From positions 1-38,134 of the forward strand of contig CASEYY010000027.1 in NCBI GenBank assembly GCA_949292335.1: 38,134 bases of DNA, in the 5' to 3' direction. The translations under genes were made by a program, and so were the position numbers. Positions 1-6,409 of the stretch are shown in pieces; the stretch's first letter is position 1; the number at the start of each line of letters is the position of its first letter. The notes under the pieces were generated by a model. The model was not told the DNA's origin, made no database searches, and saw only the letters and a list, made by a program, of their open reading frames with translations. This DNA comes from an uncultured Pseudomonadota bacterium. Its GTDB lineage: Bacteria; Pseudomonadota; Alphaproteobacteria; RF32; CAG-239.

Positions 1-6
1 AAAACT

Positions 7-228
7 GTGAATTTAAAACAAGAATTAAGAGAAAAATTGTCGATTGAATTGCGAAGACTCAGGCAAGAAAATGGCTTAAGCATTCAAGAAGTCGCACTAA
101 TGTCGCCGCTGTCGATACAGATGATATATGATATGGAACAAGGAAACAACCGCCGCTATAATCTTTATCAACGGCTGCTTAAGTTTTATGGGAAGAAATT
201 GGAGTTTACAATAAAAGACTTGGAGTGA
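7..228 (+). CDS. Small XRE-family helix-turn-helix protein (copy 1)
   Basis: The protein has 73 residues and is almost entirely a Cro/C1-type helix-turn-helix (about residues 12-66). LRQENGLSIQEVALMS forms the first helices and SIQMIYDMEQGNN the recognition part. Proteins of this family bind DNA as dimers, usually as repressors. No second domain is present, so neither a ligand nor a toxin partner can be inferred. The start is GTG, and the six bases before it (AAAACT) match those before the GTG of a paralogue at 27675-27896, where a full AAGGAG ribosome site is visible. The two proteins differ at 8 of 73 positions. The stop codon is followed at once by a 34-bp repeat and then by hairpin repeats. 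The promoter lies outside the window. The fold is clear; the target is unknown. Confidence 0.85.
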   Translation: MNLKQELREKLSIELRRLRQENGLSIQEVALMSPLSIQMIYDMEQGNNRRYNLYQRLLKFYGKKLEFTIKDLE

Positions 229-229
229 C

Positions 230-263
230 TAAAACGGCGTATAATGGGCAACTAATACAGAAA
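230..263. repeat. 34-bp direct repeat, copy 1
   Basis: This 34-bp sequence is identical to 451-484. It starts one base after the stop codon of the XRE gene and contains a perfect TATAAT (240-245), but no convincing -35 element lies 16-18 bp upstream. Confidence 0.8.
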
Positions 264-274
264 AAACACTAAGG

Positions 275-448
275 GATTCTCGGGACACGCCCGAGAATGA
301 CATTTCTTTTTTTATCGTCATCCTCGGATTTATTCCGAGGGTTTCCTCTATATCGTCACCCTCGGACTTGTTCTGAGGGTCTCACATTCATAGATTCTCG
401 GGTCAAGCCCGAGAATGACGAAGAAAGAAAAACAAGCCCGAGAATGAC
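275..448. repeat. Hairpin-repeat block, copy 1
   Basis: This is a run of short imperfect palindromes, each 27-30 bp. Type A (GATTCTCGGG...CCCGAGAATGAC) lies at 275-301 and 393-419, with a half copy at 431-448. Type B (GTCATCCTCGG...CCGAGGGTTTC) lies at 317-345. Type C (GTCACCCTCGG...TGAGGGTCTCA) lies at 355-384. All three can form G+C-rich stems and share a TGAC end. The arrangement A-B-C-A recurs at 605-807 with an offset of 359 bp and near identity from 297 to 383. These resemble dispersed intergenic palindromes known in many proteobacteria. The conceptual reading frames through them are not real genes. Confidence 0.85.
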
Positions 449-450
449 AG

Positions 451-484
451 TAAAACGGCGTATAATGGGCAACTAATACAGAAA
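451..484. repeat. 34-bp direct repeat, copy 2
   Basis: Exact second copy of 230-263, placed between hairpin block 1 and the spacer at 485-600. The pair suggests that a segment next to the XRE gene was duplicated. Confidence 0.8.
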
Positions 485-604
485 CCTTCTTTAAGGCTAG
501 GTCATGTACCGCCAGTACACTCCCGTCGCCTTAAAAAAAGTTTTCTTATTATTTGCCTCATTCTCCACCGTTTTGAAAACAGCGGTGCAAGAAAAAATAT
601 GAGA
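485..604. other. Gene-free spacer with nested inverted repeats
   Basis: No coding region is supported here. TTTAAGGC (490-497) pairs with GCCTTAAA (528-535), enclosing TGTAC/GTACA (505-509 and 515-519). A second inverted repeat, CACCG/CGGTG, lies at 566-570 and 583-587. The stretch separates the two hairpin blocks. It could be a further repeat family or the remains of a small element. Confidence 0.45.
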
Positions 605-807
605 GATTCTCGGGTCAAGCCCGAGAATGACAAAGAAGAAAAAATATGCCCGAGAATGACATTTCTTTTTTTATCGTCATCCTCGGATTTATTCCGAGGG
701 TTTCCTCTATATCGTCACCCTCGGACTTGTTCTGAGGGTCTCATACTCTTAGATTCTCGGGTCAAGCCCGAGAATGACATAGAAGAAAAAATACACCCGA
801 GAATGAA
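605..807. repeat. Hairpin-repeat block, copy 2
   Basis: Second copy of the composite block. Type A palindromes lie at 605-631 and 752-778, type B at 676-704, and type C at 714-743. Half copies of type A lie at 645-660 and 792-806. The B-C part is nearly identical to copy 1. Confidence 0.85.
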
Positions 808-821
808 TAACTCATATTTAG

Positions 822-853
822 CAAAAATCCCCTCGGCTTTACCCGAGGGGATT
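822..853 (-). terminator. Rho-independent terminator of the glycan-type operon
   Basis: An 11-bp stem (826-836 with 843-853, AATCCCCTCGG/CCGAGGGGATT) with a 6-base loop is followed on the minus strand by a short T run. It lies 15 bp past the stop codon of the leftward gene at 869-1810. Confidence 0.8.
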
Positions 854-868
854 AGGTTGTTGATGCTA

Positions 869-1810
869 TTATTCAAAGAACTCATCTGTGGATACGCAGA
901 TGCACTGCTTCTTAGATAATTTGGCAATTTTTTCTGCTTGTTTGGGATCTGATTCTATAAAGCATATCGTATCTTTTAGTTTTTTGTATACATGGGCTTT
1001 GAAATCAGCATGGCAATTTTTTTCTCTGCGTTCGGCTGCCGATTTTAAATTTAGCATGTATAATTTTTTATATTTTACATTATTGTTTTTTAGCCAGGTT
1101 TCTGTTTCTTGGCGATATTTTTCAAGACGTGAAGTTACAATCGCATTAATTTCGTATTGAGGTATAAACAATGGCCTGGCCGATAATATAAATTTCTTAT
1201 ATTCTTCTCCGTCATCGTTTTGTTCTTCTGTGGGATCTACACATAAAACACCATCTAAATCAAAGCAACATTTTGAAGAAATAGTATGGTTGAGGTAATT
1301 CCATTGAAACAGCCTTGGCTGATTGACAATTTCAAAATAAAAATCAACTAGTTTTTTAGATTCTTTTAATGCAAATACCGCCATAAATAAGAAATTTTCC
1401 ATTTCTTTTGCAGAAAATTTGCTTTGTAGTAATTGCTTGGTTTTCGATAATGCGTTACCAGATGCAATAGAATCATCTACAAACAAGATTTTTTTATTCT
1501 CTTTATTGTTTGCTATCTTTCTTTCTCCGTTTTTTGGGGTTATGCCGTTTATAAATTCTGTTAGTGAGCATACTTTTTTGTTCATAAATAGAGCAATTAT
1601 GTATGCCGGTATCATTCCGGAACGAGGAATTCCGACAACTAAATCAATATCATTGGGGAGAATGTGAATATTTTTTCTTATTGTCAGAGATAATTGTTCA
1701 AAAGTGCGAAAATTTATCTTTTTAGATGTTTTTTTAACAAGAGATACTTTAAGTCCTAAGATGTGAAGGACTTTTTTTTGATTTTTGTTTTCAATTTTAA
1801 ATAACTTCAT
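869..1810 (-). CDS. Phosphoribosyltransferase-HAD fusion protein, glycan-locus type
   Basis: The protein has 313 residues and two catalytic-looking domains. The first half is a type I phosphoribosyltransferase: a VVGIPRSG segment (58-65) and a PRPP loop FVDDSIASGNA (110-120). The second half is a HAD-like phosphatase: CFDLDGVLC (182-190) supplies the two aspartates, IVTSR (224-228) is motif II, and FIESDP (284-289) is motif IV. The N-terminus carries VLHILGLKVSLVKK, a short motif seen on many surface-polysaccharide enzymes and repeated in the gene at 2483-2833. A plausible role is making or recycling a sugar-phosphate or nucleotide used in glycan decoration; the substrate is not known. It is the last gene of a leftward trio, 9 bp after the methyltransferase, and is followed by a terminator. 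The domain calls are firm and the role is inferred. Confidence 0.75.
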   Translation of the reverse strand: MKLFKIENKNQKKVLHILGLKVSLVKKTSKKINFRTFEQLSLTIRKNIHILPNDIDLVVGIPRSGMIPAYIIALFMNKKVCSLTEFINGITPKNGERKIANNKENKKILFVDDSIASGNALSKTKQLLQSKFSAKEMENFLFMAVFALKESKKLVDFYFEIVNQPRLFQWNYLNHTISSKCCFDLDGVLCVDPTEEQNDDGEEYKKFILSARPLFIPQYEINAIVTSRLEKYRQETETWLKNNNVKYKKLYMLNLKSAAERREKNCHADFKAHVYKKLKDTICFIESDPKQAEKIAKLSKKQCICVSTDEFFE

Positions 1811-1819
1811 GATTGTATC

Positions 1820-2455
1820 CTATTTTTGAGCTTTTATTCCCAAGTTTATCCAACCATGGTCATATCCACGGCATTCTGAATTTTCCATTTTTGTGATATT
1901 AGAAAACCCTGTTTTTTTCAGTAAATTTACTAAATATCTTTCAGAAAAAGCAGATAAGTGAGAATTCCAGTGTCCTTTAATTTTTTGCCCATCGCCATAT
2001 GTAAAGATTCTACCATTAAACCATTTACATACATCATGTTCATCATTGTATTTCCACCATCCGTCTTTTGTAAAATCGTTAGATTGCTGTGTTTCTCCAT
2101 TAACAAAGGCTTGAGCAATTTTTAGACCATCAGGTACCCACAATTCTAAGATGCCTCCTTTTTTGAGAATGCGATACATTTCTTTGAGAACGAATTCTGT
2201 TTTATACCATTCAATGTGTTCTAAAAAATGACTGGTGTATATAATATCAAAACTATTATCTTTTAGAGGGATTCCTTTTGCAACATCGGCTATGTAGTCG
2301 GTAGCATGGTTCTTTACAATATTTAGACCTTCAAAATCGCTAAGCCTTTTTGGACCAGGTCCTATTTCCAAAAAACGAGTTTTTTTCTTGGAATTTTTGT
2401 AACGGACAAATGGTTCTGCAAATAATTTGTAAAGATGTGTCTTGATAAAAATCAT
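1820..2455 (-). CDS. Class I SAM-dependent methyltransferase (type 11-like)
   Basis: The protein has 211 residues and a Rossmann-type methyltransferase core. FLEIGPGP (28-35) is the glycine-rich SAM motif. ADVAKGIPLKDNSFD (56-70) and IIYTSHFLEHI (71-81) are the usual motifs II-III, and YRILKKGGILELWVPDG (94-110) follows. It starts at ATG with AAGGAAA upstream. It lies between a glycan-type phosphoribosyltransferase-HAD protein and a probably truncated glycan gene, so methylation of a sugar or of a glycan end is the best guess. The substrate cannot be read from the sequence. Confidence 0.8.
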   Translation of the reverse strand: MIFIKTHLYKLFAEPFVRYKNSKKKTRFLEIGPGPKRLSDFEGLNIVKNHATDYIADVAKGIPLKDNSFDIIYTSHFLEHIEWYKTEFVLKEMYRILKKGGILELWVPDGLKIAQAFVNGETQQSNDFTKDGWWKYNDEHDVCKWFNGRIFTYGDGQKIKGHWNSHLSAFSERYLVNLLKKTGFSNITKMENSECRGYDHGWINLGIKAQK

Positions 2456-2482
2456 CTTATTTTCCTTTCTGTTTTTTGTGTT

Positions 2483-2833
2483 TTATTTTGATAAAGCCAA
2501 GTAATTTGCTATATCTAAAGCAAATGCGGCTAAAGGAACTTTGGCGGTGCAGAATGAGCGGTTTATGCCGATATGTACTGCATTTTTGAGCGGTTGATAT
2601 TCTTCTGCCGACGGGCCGGAAGCAAAAATTACGATATCTTGCCCGAGATGTTTATTCTTATACGGGGCAAATGTTTTTTGATGAAGATGAGCCGTGCTTA
2701 AATTGTCTTGTATCAGGCGGTTGATTATGTGATAGTTTTGGCAGGCTCGACGATTTTTGATTTTGAGCCTTATGCCTAAAAAACGAATGACTTTGTCAAA
2801 GCCGCGGTCGGTAATTTCCAGTAGTTTTTTCAT
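2483..2833 (-). CDS. Short, probably truncated glycan-locus protein
   Basis: The protein has 116 residues. Its N-terminus has VIRFLGIRLKIKNRR, the same kind of polysaccharide-enzyme leader as in the gene at 869-1810. Residues 67-75 (IVIFASGPS) followed by VHIGINRSF resemble the nucleotide-binding GSGPS...IGVNR motif of MptE-like/DUF115 proteins found in flagellin and capsule glycosylation loci. Those proteins are usually much longer. Here the frame stops shortly after the motif, and the next gene starts 27 bp on, so most of the expected domain is missing rather than frameshifted. It is probably a remnant, though a functional short protein cannot be ruled out. The start lies about 26 bp after a strong terminator. 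Confidence 0.45.
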   Translation of the reverse strand: MKKLLEITDRGFDKVIRFLGIRLKIKNRRACQNYHIINRLIQDNLSTAHLHQKTFAPYKNKHLGQDIVIFASGPSAEEYQPLKNAVHIGINRSFCTAKVPLAAFALDIANYLALSK

Positions 2834-2858
2834 GTGGCACCATCTGTTGAATTATAAC

Positions 2859-2882
2859 AAAAAAGCCGCCTAATGAGGCGAC
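2859..2882 (-). terminator. Rho-independent terminator of candidate ncRNA 1
   Basis: On the minus strand a 7-bp stem (GTCGCCT/AGGCGGC, one U-G pair) with loop CATT is followed by six Ts. No reading frame lies upstream on that strand, so it must end an untranslated RNA or act as an attenuator for the gene starting at 2833. Confidence 0.8.
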
Positions 2883-3053
2883 TGGAAGTTGGAAACTACT
2901 CAGACGAAATAGTGCGACATATTGACCGAATACGGCTTATTTTGCCGCCTTCCAGTCCATGACCAGAAAGCGTGCAAAATTTATCGTCTTTACACTTTAG
3001 ACGCGTCTGAAAAGAGGTTTCCACACCCCAGAATACTCATCGGAGATTCCGAT
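2859..3053 (-). ncRNA. Candidate structured small RNA with 6S-like architecture
   Basis: This gene-free region can form a rod of about 195 nt on the minus strand. A 5' hairpin ATCGGA/TCCGAT lies at 3039-3053. Three consecutive long-range helices follow: 3026-3031 with 2882-2887 (two G-U pairs), 3017-3022 with 2891-2896 (GGAAAC/GTTTCC), and 3004-3010 with 2900-2906 (TCAGACG/CGTCTGA). They enclose a large bubble and a long hairpin at 2939-2980, made of ATTTTGC/GCAAAAT, CGCTTTC/GAAGGCG and GGTC/GACT. The RNA ends in a T-run terminator and is preceded by a plausible promoter. A closing stem, central bubble and long terminal hairpin are the plan of 6S RNA, which mimics an open promoter and binds RNA polymerase. 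I cannot confirm the family from primary sequence, so the 6S assignment is inference. The alternative is a leader that attenuates the gene at 2833. Confidence 0.5.
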
Positions 3054-3057
3054 TGCG

Positions 3058-3086
3058 AGCATAAGCGTATTTTTATTAAAAGTAAA
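3058..3086 (-). promoter_or_regulatory. Promoter candidate for ncRNA 1
   Basis: On the minus strand TTTACT (3081-3086) and TATGCT (3058-3063) are separated by 17 bp. Transcription would begin near 3050, just at the 5' hairpin of the candidate RNA. Confidence 0.45.
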
Positions 3087-3117
3087 GCTTAAAATTTGAG
3101 CAGCTTTTTATAGTATC

Positions 3118-3146
3118 TTGATTTGTGAAAAACTCTGCTTTATCAT
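3118..3146 (+). promoter_or_regulatory. Promoter candidate for the MazG-like gene
   Basis: TTGATT (3118-3123) and TATCAT (3141-3146) are separated by 17 bp, 30 bp before the start codon of the gene at 3177. Confidence 0.5.
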
Positions 3147-3176
3147 CTTGATAGCTTAAAAAATTACGGAGGAAAT

Positions 3177-3512
3177 ATGGAAAGCAAACTTTGTCTTAAA
3201 GAAAATCCGACTTTGTCCGATATTCAAAAATATGTTAAACAAATGAAAGAAGAACGCGGTTTTAATACTACCGATAAAGTGTATGAGTGCATGTTGTTGG
3301 GCGAGGAAATGGGCGAACTTTTTGCCGCCGTGCGTAAAAATATGAAAGGCGGTTCGGTAGGAAGCGGGTCGAATGTGGGAAATGTCGAGTTGGAGCTGGC
3401 TGATGTTTTAATCTATCTTTGCTCTTTGGCAAATATGCATAATCTTGATTTGGAAACAGCATTCCGCAAAAAAGAAGAGATTAATCAACAGCGGGTTTGG
3501 AAAAGACTCTGA
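3177..3512 (+). CDS. MazG-like nucleotide pyrophosphohydrolase
   Basis: The protein has 111 residues and is all alpha-helical, as in the MazG/NTP-PPase superfamily. These enzymes hydrolyse nucleoside triphosphates to the monophosphate and pyrophosphate, often removing damaged nucleotides. The metal-binding signature is visible as GEEMGEL (42-48) on one helix and ELELADVLIYL (71-81) on the next. Residues 56-69 form a glycine/serine-rich loop between them. GGAGGA precedes the ATG. The gene ends one base from the stop of the convergent cca gene. It is a single-domain form, not the long two-domain MazG, so the exact substrate is unknown. Confidence 0.8.
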   Translation: MESKLCLKENPTLSDIQKYVKQMKEERGFNTTDKVYECMLLGEEMGELFAAVRKNMKGGSVGSGSNVGNVELELADVLIYLCSLANMHNLDLETAFRKKEEINQQRVWKRL

Positions 3513-3513
3513 C

Positions 3514-4740
3514 CTAGCGTTCGGATTTGAGAGCTTGGGTGAGGCGATTAATCTTGTATTCGCGGTATTTATCTTTGAAACTTTTGTCTTTGGGAAGCTT
3601 GGTAAAATTGGGCATATCTTGAGCCCTGATGGCTTTGATAACCGACGAGGCTTGCCGAAAATAATTGCTTTGCTGCTCAAAAAATGCAGCTTCTTTCGCC
3701 GATATTGCTTTTTGGTGGCCGTAAAAATCAGCACGACAAACTTTGATAAAGTCTTCAATGTCTTTGCTCTTAATACTATCTACAAAATCGGTGAGGGTGC
3801 CTTTGCGCATTTCGCTTGCTAAGTGCAATTTCATGTGATGACGACAACACAGTATCGCAAAATCTCTATACTCGTTTGGGACTCTAAGACGGTTGCAGAT
3901 ACTTAATATTATCGGAATGCCATTGCGGTCGTGATAATGATGAGCCGGCAGAATATCTTTTGGGGTTACCGATTTACCGATATCGTGCAACAAAACGGCA
4001 AATTTGAGTTTCGGGCTTTCTGCGGCAACATTTTTTAGGCATAGCAAAGTATGATCACCACTGTTTTTTTCGGGGTGATGTTCTTCCCGTTCCGGCGTGA
4101 TAAACAGTTTATCAACCTCGGGCAAAATCGCTTTCAATGCACCGCATTCTTTGGCGGTGGTTATAAAAATATCAAAATTTTTGCTCTGCATCGCCTTATA
4201 GATCTCTTGCCATATTCTTTCGCCTGATAAATGTGACAGCATTCCTTTAGATACCATAGTCGAGGCAAGCTCCATAGTCTCGGGGGCAACCTTAAAATCA
4301 AGTTGGGCGGCAAAACGGCACATCCGCAAAATCCTCAGCGGGTCTTCGGGAAAATGTTCGCTGTTAACATGACGCAAAGTGCGTGAGGCAATATCCTTAA
4401 CTCCGCCGTAGCAATCAATAATTTCTCCGCTTTCAACATCCAGTGCAACGGCATTACAGGTAAAGTCACGGCGAGCCAAATCTTCCTCTAATGTAATATC
4501 AGGTGTAAATATAAACTCAAAGTCCGTGTGCTTATCGCCGGTTTTTATTTCTTTGCGAGCCAGAGCATATTCGCACTTGGTTTCGGGGTGCAAAAATACC
4601 GGAAAAGATTTGCCGACTTGCTTATAACCAAGCGACAGCATCTCTTCTACAGTGCTGCCGGTTACAACATAATCTATGTCGTGCGGTTTGCGATGCATCA
4701 ATTTATCGCGTACCGAACCGCCTACCTGATAAATCTTCAT
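3514..4740 (-). CDS. cca: CCA-adding tRNA nucleotidyltransferase with HD domain
   Basis: The enzyme adds or repairs the 3'-terminal CCA of tRNAs using CTP and ATP. From the chosen ATG it has 408 residues, close to the roughly 410 of the E. coli form. GGSVRD (7-12) and DIDYVV (21-26) give the catalytic site of the nucleotidyltransferase fold. RRDFTCNA (90-97), DPLRILRMCRFA (133-144) and GERIWQE (173-179) are the family's later motifs. A C-terminal HD domain with LLHDIGK (250-256) matches the phosphohydrolase part of the gammaproteobacterial type. The start at 4740 is preferred over an in-frame ATG 12 codons upstream because GGAGAG sits just before it and the protein then begins MKIYQVGG like its relatives. 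It is transcribed alone, divergently from the gph-like gene. Confidence 0.93.
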   Translation of the reverse strand: MKIYQVGGSVRDKLMHRKPHDIDYVVTGSTVEEMLSLGYKQVGKSFPVFLHPETKCEYALARKEIKTGDKHTDFEFIFTPDITLEEDLARRDFTCNAVALDVESGEIIDCYGGVKDIASRTLRHVNSEHFPEDPLRILRMCRFAAQLDFKVAPETMELASTMVSKGMLSHLSGERIWQEIYKAMQSKNFDIFITTAKECGALKAILPEVDKLFITPEREEHHPEKNSGDHTLLCLKNVAAESPKLKFAVLLHDIGKSVTPKDILPAHHYHDRNGIPIILSICNRLRVPNEYRDFAILCCRHHMKLHLASEMRKGTLTDFVDSIKSKDIEDFIKVCRADFYGHQKAISAKEAAFFEQQSNYFRQASSVIKAIRAQDMPNFTKLPKDKSFKDKYREYKINRLTQALKSER

Positions 4741-4817
4741 ACTCTCTCCTTGTTGCTTGTTTATATCATATTGCAATCAAAGAGTCAAAAATAAATCCAG
4801 AATCTTGATTTTGGTGA

Positions 4818-4846
4818 TTTACATAATTTTTGCCGTATGGTATCAA
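4818..4846 (+). promoter_or_regulatory. Promoter candidate for the gph-like gene
   Basis: TTTACA (4818-4823) and TATCAA (4841-4846) are 17 bp apart, which gives a short leader containing the GGAGG ribosome site of the gene at 4867. Confidence 0.45.
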
Positions 4847-4866
4847 TATCAACTTGGAGGAATTTA

Positions 4867-5514
4867 ATGAAAAACACAGTTATTTGGGATATGGACGGAA
4901 CTATATTAAATACACTGGACGATTTGGCAGACAGTGTTAATTATGCTCTCGAAGCCTGCGGGTTTGAGCCGCATAGCCAGGATGAAATCAAGGCTATGCT
5001 CGGAAACGGAATTAAGGTATTGATGGAGTTGGCCGTACCGCAAGGGCTAAATAATCCAAAATTTGATAAATGTTTTGAAATTTTTAAACAGTATTATCAA
5101 ATCCATATGAATGACAAAACCAAACCATATCCTGAAATTCCGGAGCTGATGAAAATTTTGCGGCAGAAAGGTTATAAACAAGCTATCGTTTCAAATAAGA
5201 TTGATGCGGCAGTTAAAAAATTGGCACAGACTTATTATCCGTTTGTCGATTTGGCTATCGGAGAAACAGCAGGCTTGCAACGCAAACCAAAACCTGATAT
5301 GGTACTAAAAGCTCTTGCGGATTTGGAAACTAAAAAACAGGAAGCCGTATATATCGGTGATTCGGAAGTGGATTTGCAGACTGCCAAAAATTCGGGATTG
5401 GATTGCATATCCGTGGCTTGGGGGTTTAGAACAACAGAAATGTTACAATCTATCGGGGCTAAAAAAATTGTACAACATCCAATGCAAATTTTAGATGCTT
5501 TAGCTGAAATGTAG
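4867..5514 (+). CDS. gph: HAD phosphatase, phosphoglycolate phosphatase-like
   Basis: The protein has 215 residues and is a subfamily IA HAD hydrolase with a helical cap. WDMDGTI (7-13) holds the nucleophile and acid aspartates, IVSNK (107-111) is motif II, KPKP (140-143) is motif III and IGDSEVD (163-169) is motif IV. Gph removes phosphate from 2-phosphoglycolate, which forms during DNA repair, but close relatives act on other small phosphoesters, so the substrate is not certain. TTGGAGG lies before the chosen ATG; an in-frame ATG 10 codons earlier has no such site. The PHP phosphoesterase gene starts 7 bp after it and is probably cotranscribed. Confidence 0.8.
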   Translation: MKNTVIWDMDGTILNTLDDLADSVNYALEACGFEPHSQDEIKAMLGNGIKVLMELAVPQGLNNPKFDKCFEIFKQYYQIHMNDKTKPYPEIPELMKILRQKGYKQAIVSNKIDAAVKKLAQTYYPFVDLAIGETAGLQRKPKPDMVLKALADLETKKQEAVYIGDSEVDLQTAKNSGLDCISVAWGFRTTEMLQSIGAKKIVQHPMQILDALAEM

Positions 5515-5521
5515 GACTTAA

Positions 5522-6409
5522 ATGATTGATTTACATATGCATTCAACTTTTTCTGATGGGATGTTTACGCCGTCGCAGTTGATGGAAAAAATGGCAGCTA
5601 TCGGTTTGAAAGCCGCGGCACTGACTGATCATGATGTAGTCGACGGATGCTTGGAATTTAAAAATGCCGCTCAAAAATTTGCCATAACCACCATCAACGG
5701 AAGTGAGCTTTCAGCCGATTATCCCAATGTGAGTATGGAAATTGTTGCCTTGGATATTCCCGATAACTCCCTACCGGCTTTTAAAGAGCGGCAGACTTTC
5801 ATGATTAATGAAAGAATGAGAGTGGCCAAAGAAAGAGTGCGGTTGCTTGAAAATTTGGGTATGGAACTCGATTGGCAAAAAATTGCTTTTGATGATAATA
5901 TGAAACCCAGAACTCAAATCGGAAAGCCTCATATCGTTGCAGAAATGCTCAGAAAAGGGTATATTCAAAGTTGGGAAGACGGATTTAGCAAATTTTTAAA
6001 TAAAGGCGGACCGGCGTATGTGCCTAAAAATGAACCTAAAGCGGCAGAGGTGATTGCCTTTGTTTTGGATAATGGTGCCGTGCCGGTTTTGGCGCATCCT
6101 ATTCATACCAAACGACAAGGAAAAGAGTTGTTTGAACTTTTTAGAGATTTGAAAAAGTCTGGTTTGATAGGAATTGAAGTTTTTCACTCTGACCATAATG
6201 CCGAACTTAAACGAGATTATTTAGCAATGGCTGAGGAGCTTAATCTTATGGTTTCGGGCGGTTCTGATTTTCATGGCGGTGCACATCCGGAAGTAAAGAT
6301 TGGAATCGGAAAAGGCGATCTTAAGGTGCCGGATATGATTTTGGATGTAATCTTGGAAAGAAAAATAACTTCTGCCGATTATTACCTTAATCTGGCAAAA
6401 TACATTTAG
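5522..6409 (+). CDS. PHP-domain phosphoesterase (YciV/RNase AM-like)
   Basis: The protein has 295 residues and the PHP metal-dependent phosphoesterase fold. HMHSTFSDG (5-13), TDHD (35-38), a central LAHPIHT segment and SGGSDFHGG (245-253) supply the metal-binding histidines and aspartates. Family members such as E. coli YciV/RNase AM trim RNA 5' ends and hydrolyse 3',5'-nucleotide bisphosphates; that role is carried over by similarity. It begins 7 bp after the gph-like gene. Its last 23 bp overlap the end of tadA on the other strand, with no terminator between them. Confidence 0.85.
   Translation: MIDLHMHSTFSDGMFTPSQLMEKMAAIGLKAAALTDHDVVDGCLEFKNAAQKFAITTINGSELSADYPNVSMEIVALDIPDNSLPAFKERQTFMINERMRVAKERVRLLENLGMELDWQKIAFDDNMKPRTQIGKPHIVAEMLRKGYIQSWEDGFSKFLNKGGPAYVPKNEPKAAEVIAFVLDNGAVPVLAHPIHTKRQGKELFELFRDLKKSGLIGIEVFHSDHNAELKRDYLAMAEELNLMVSGGSDFHGGAHPEVKIGIGKGDLKVPDMILDVILERKITSADYYLNLAKYI

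Noticed and set aside
599-927. Reading frames on both strands across the hairpin repeats (106 and 70 residues)
   Set aside because: They are translations of the palindromes (DSRVKPEND-like peptides), a known source of false genes, and have no ribosome site.
2939-2980. SRP RNA-like motif (GGTCATGG...TGGAAGG) on the minus strand
   Set aside because: The bases pair into a longer regular hairpin and the AGCAG side of the SRP loop is missing.
2859-3053. Split tmRNA or RNase P RNA
   Set aside because: No tag-peptide frame, T-loop or CCA end, and none of the conserved RNase P motifs are present; the region is also too short for RNase P.
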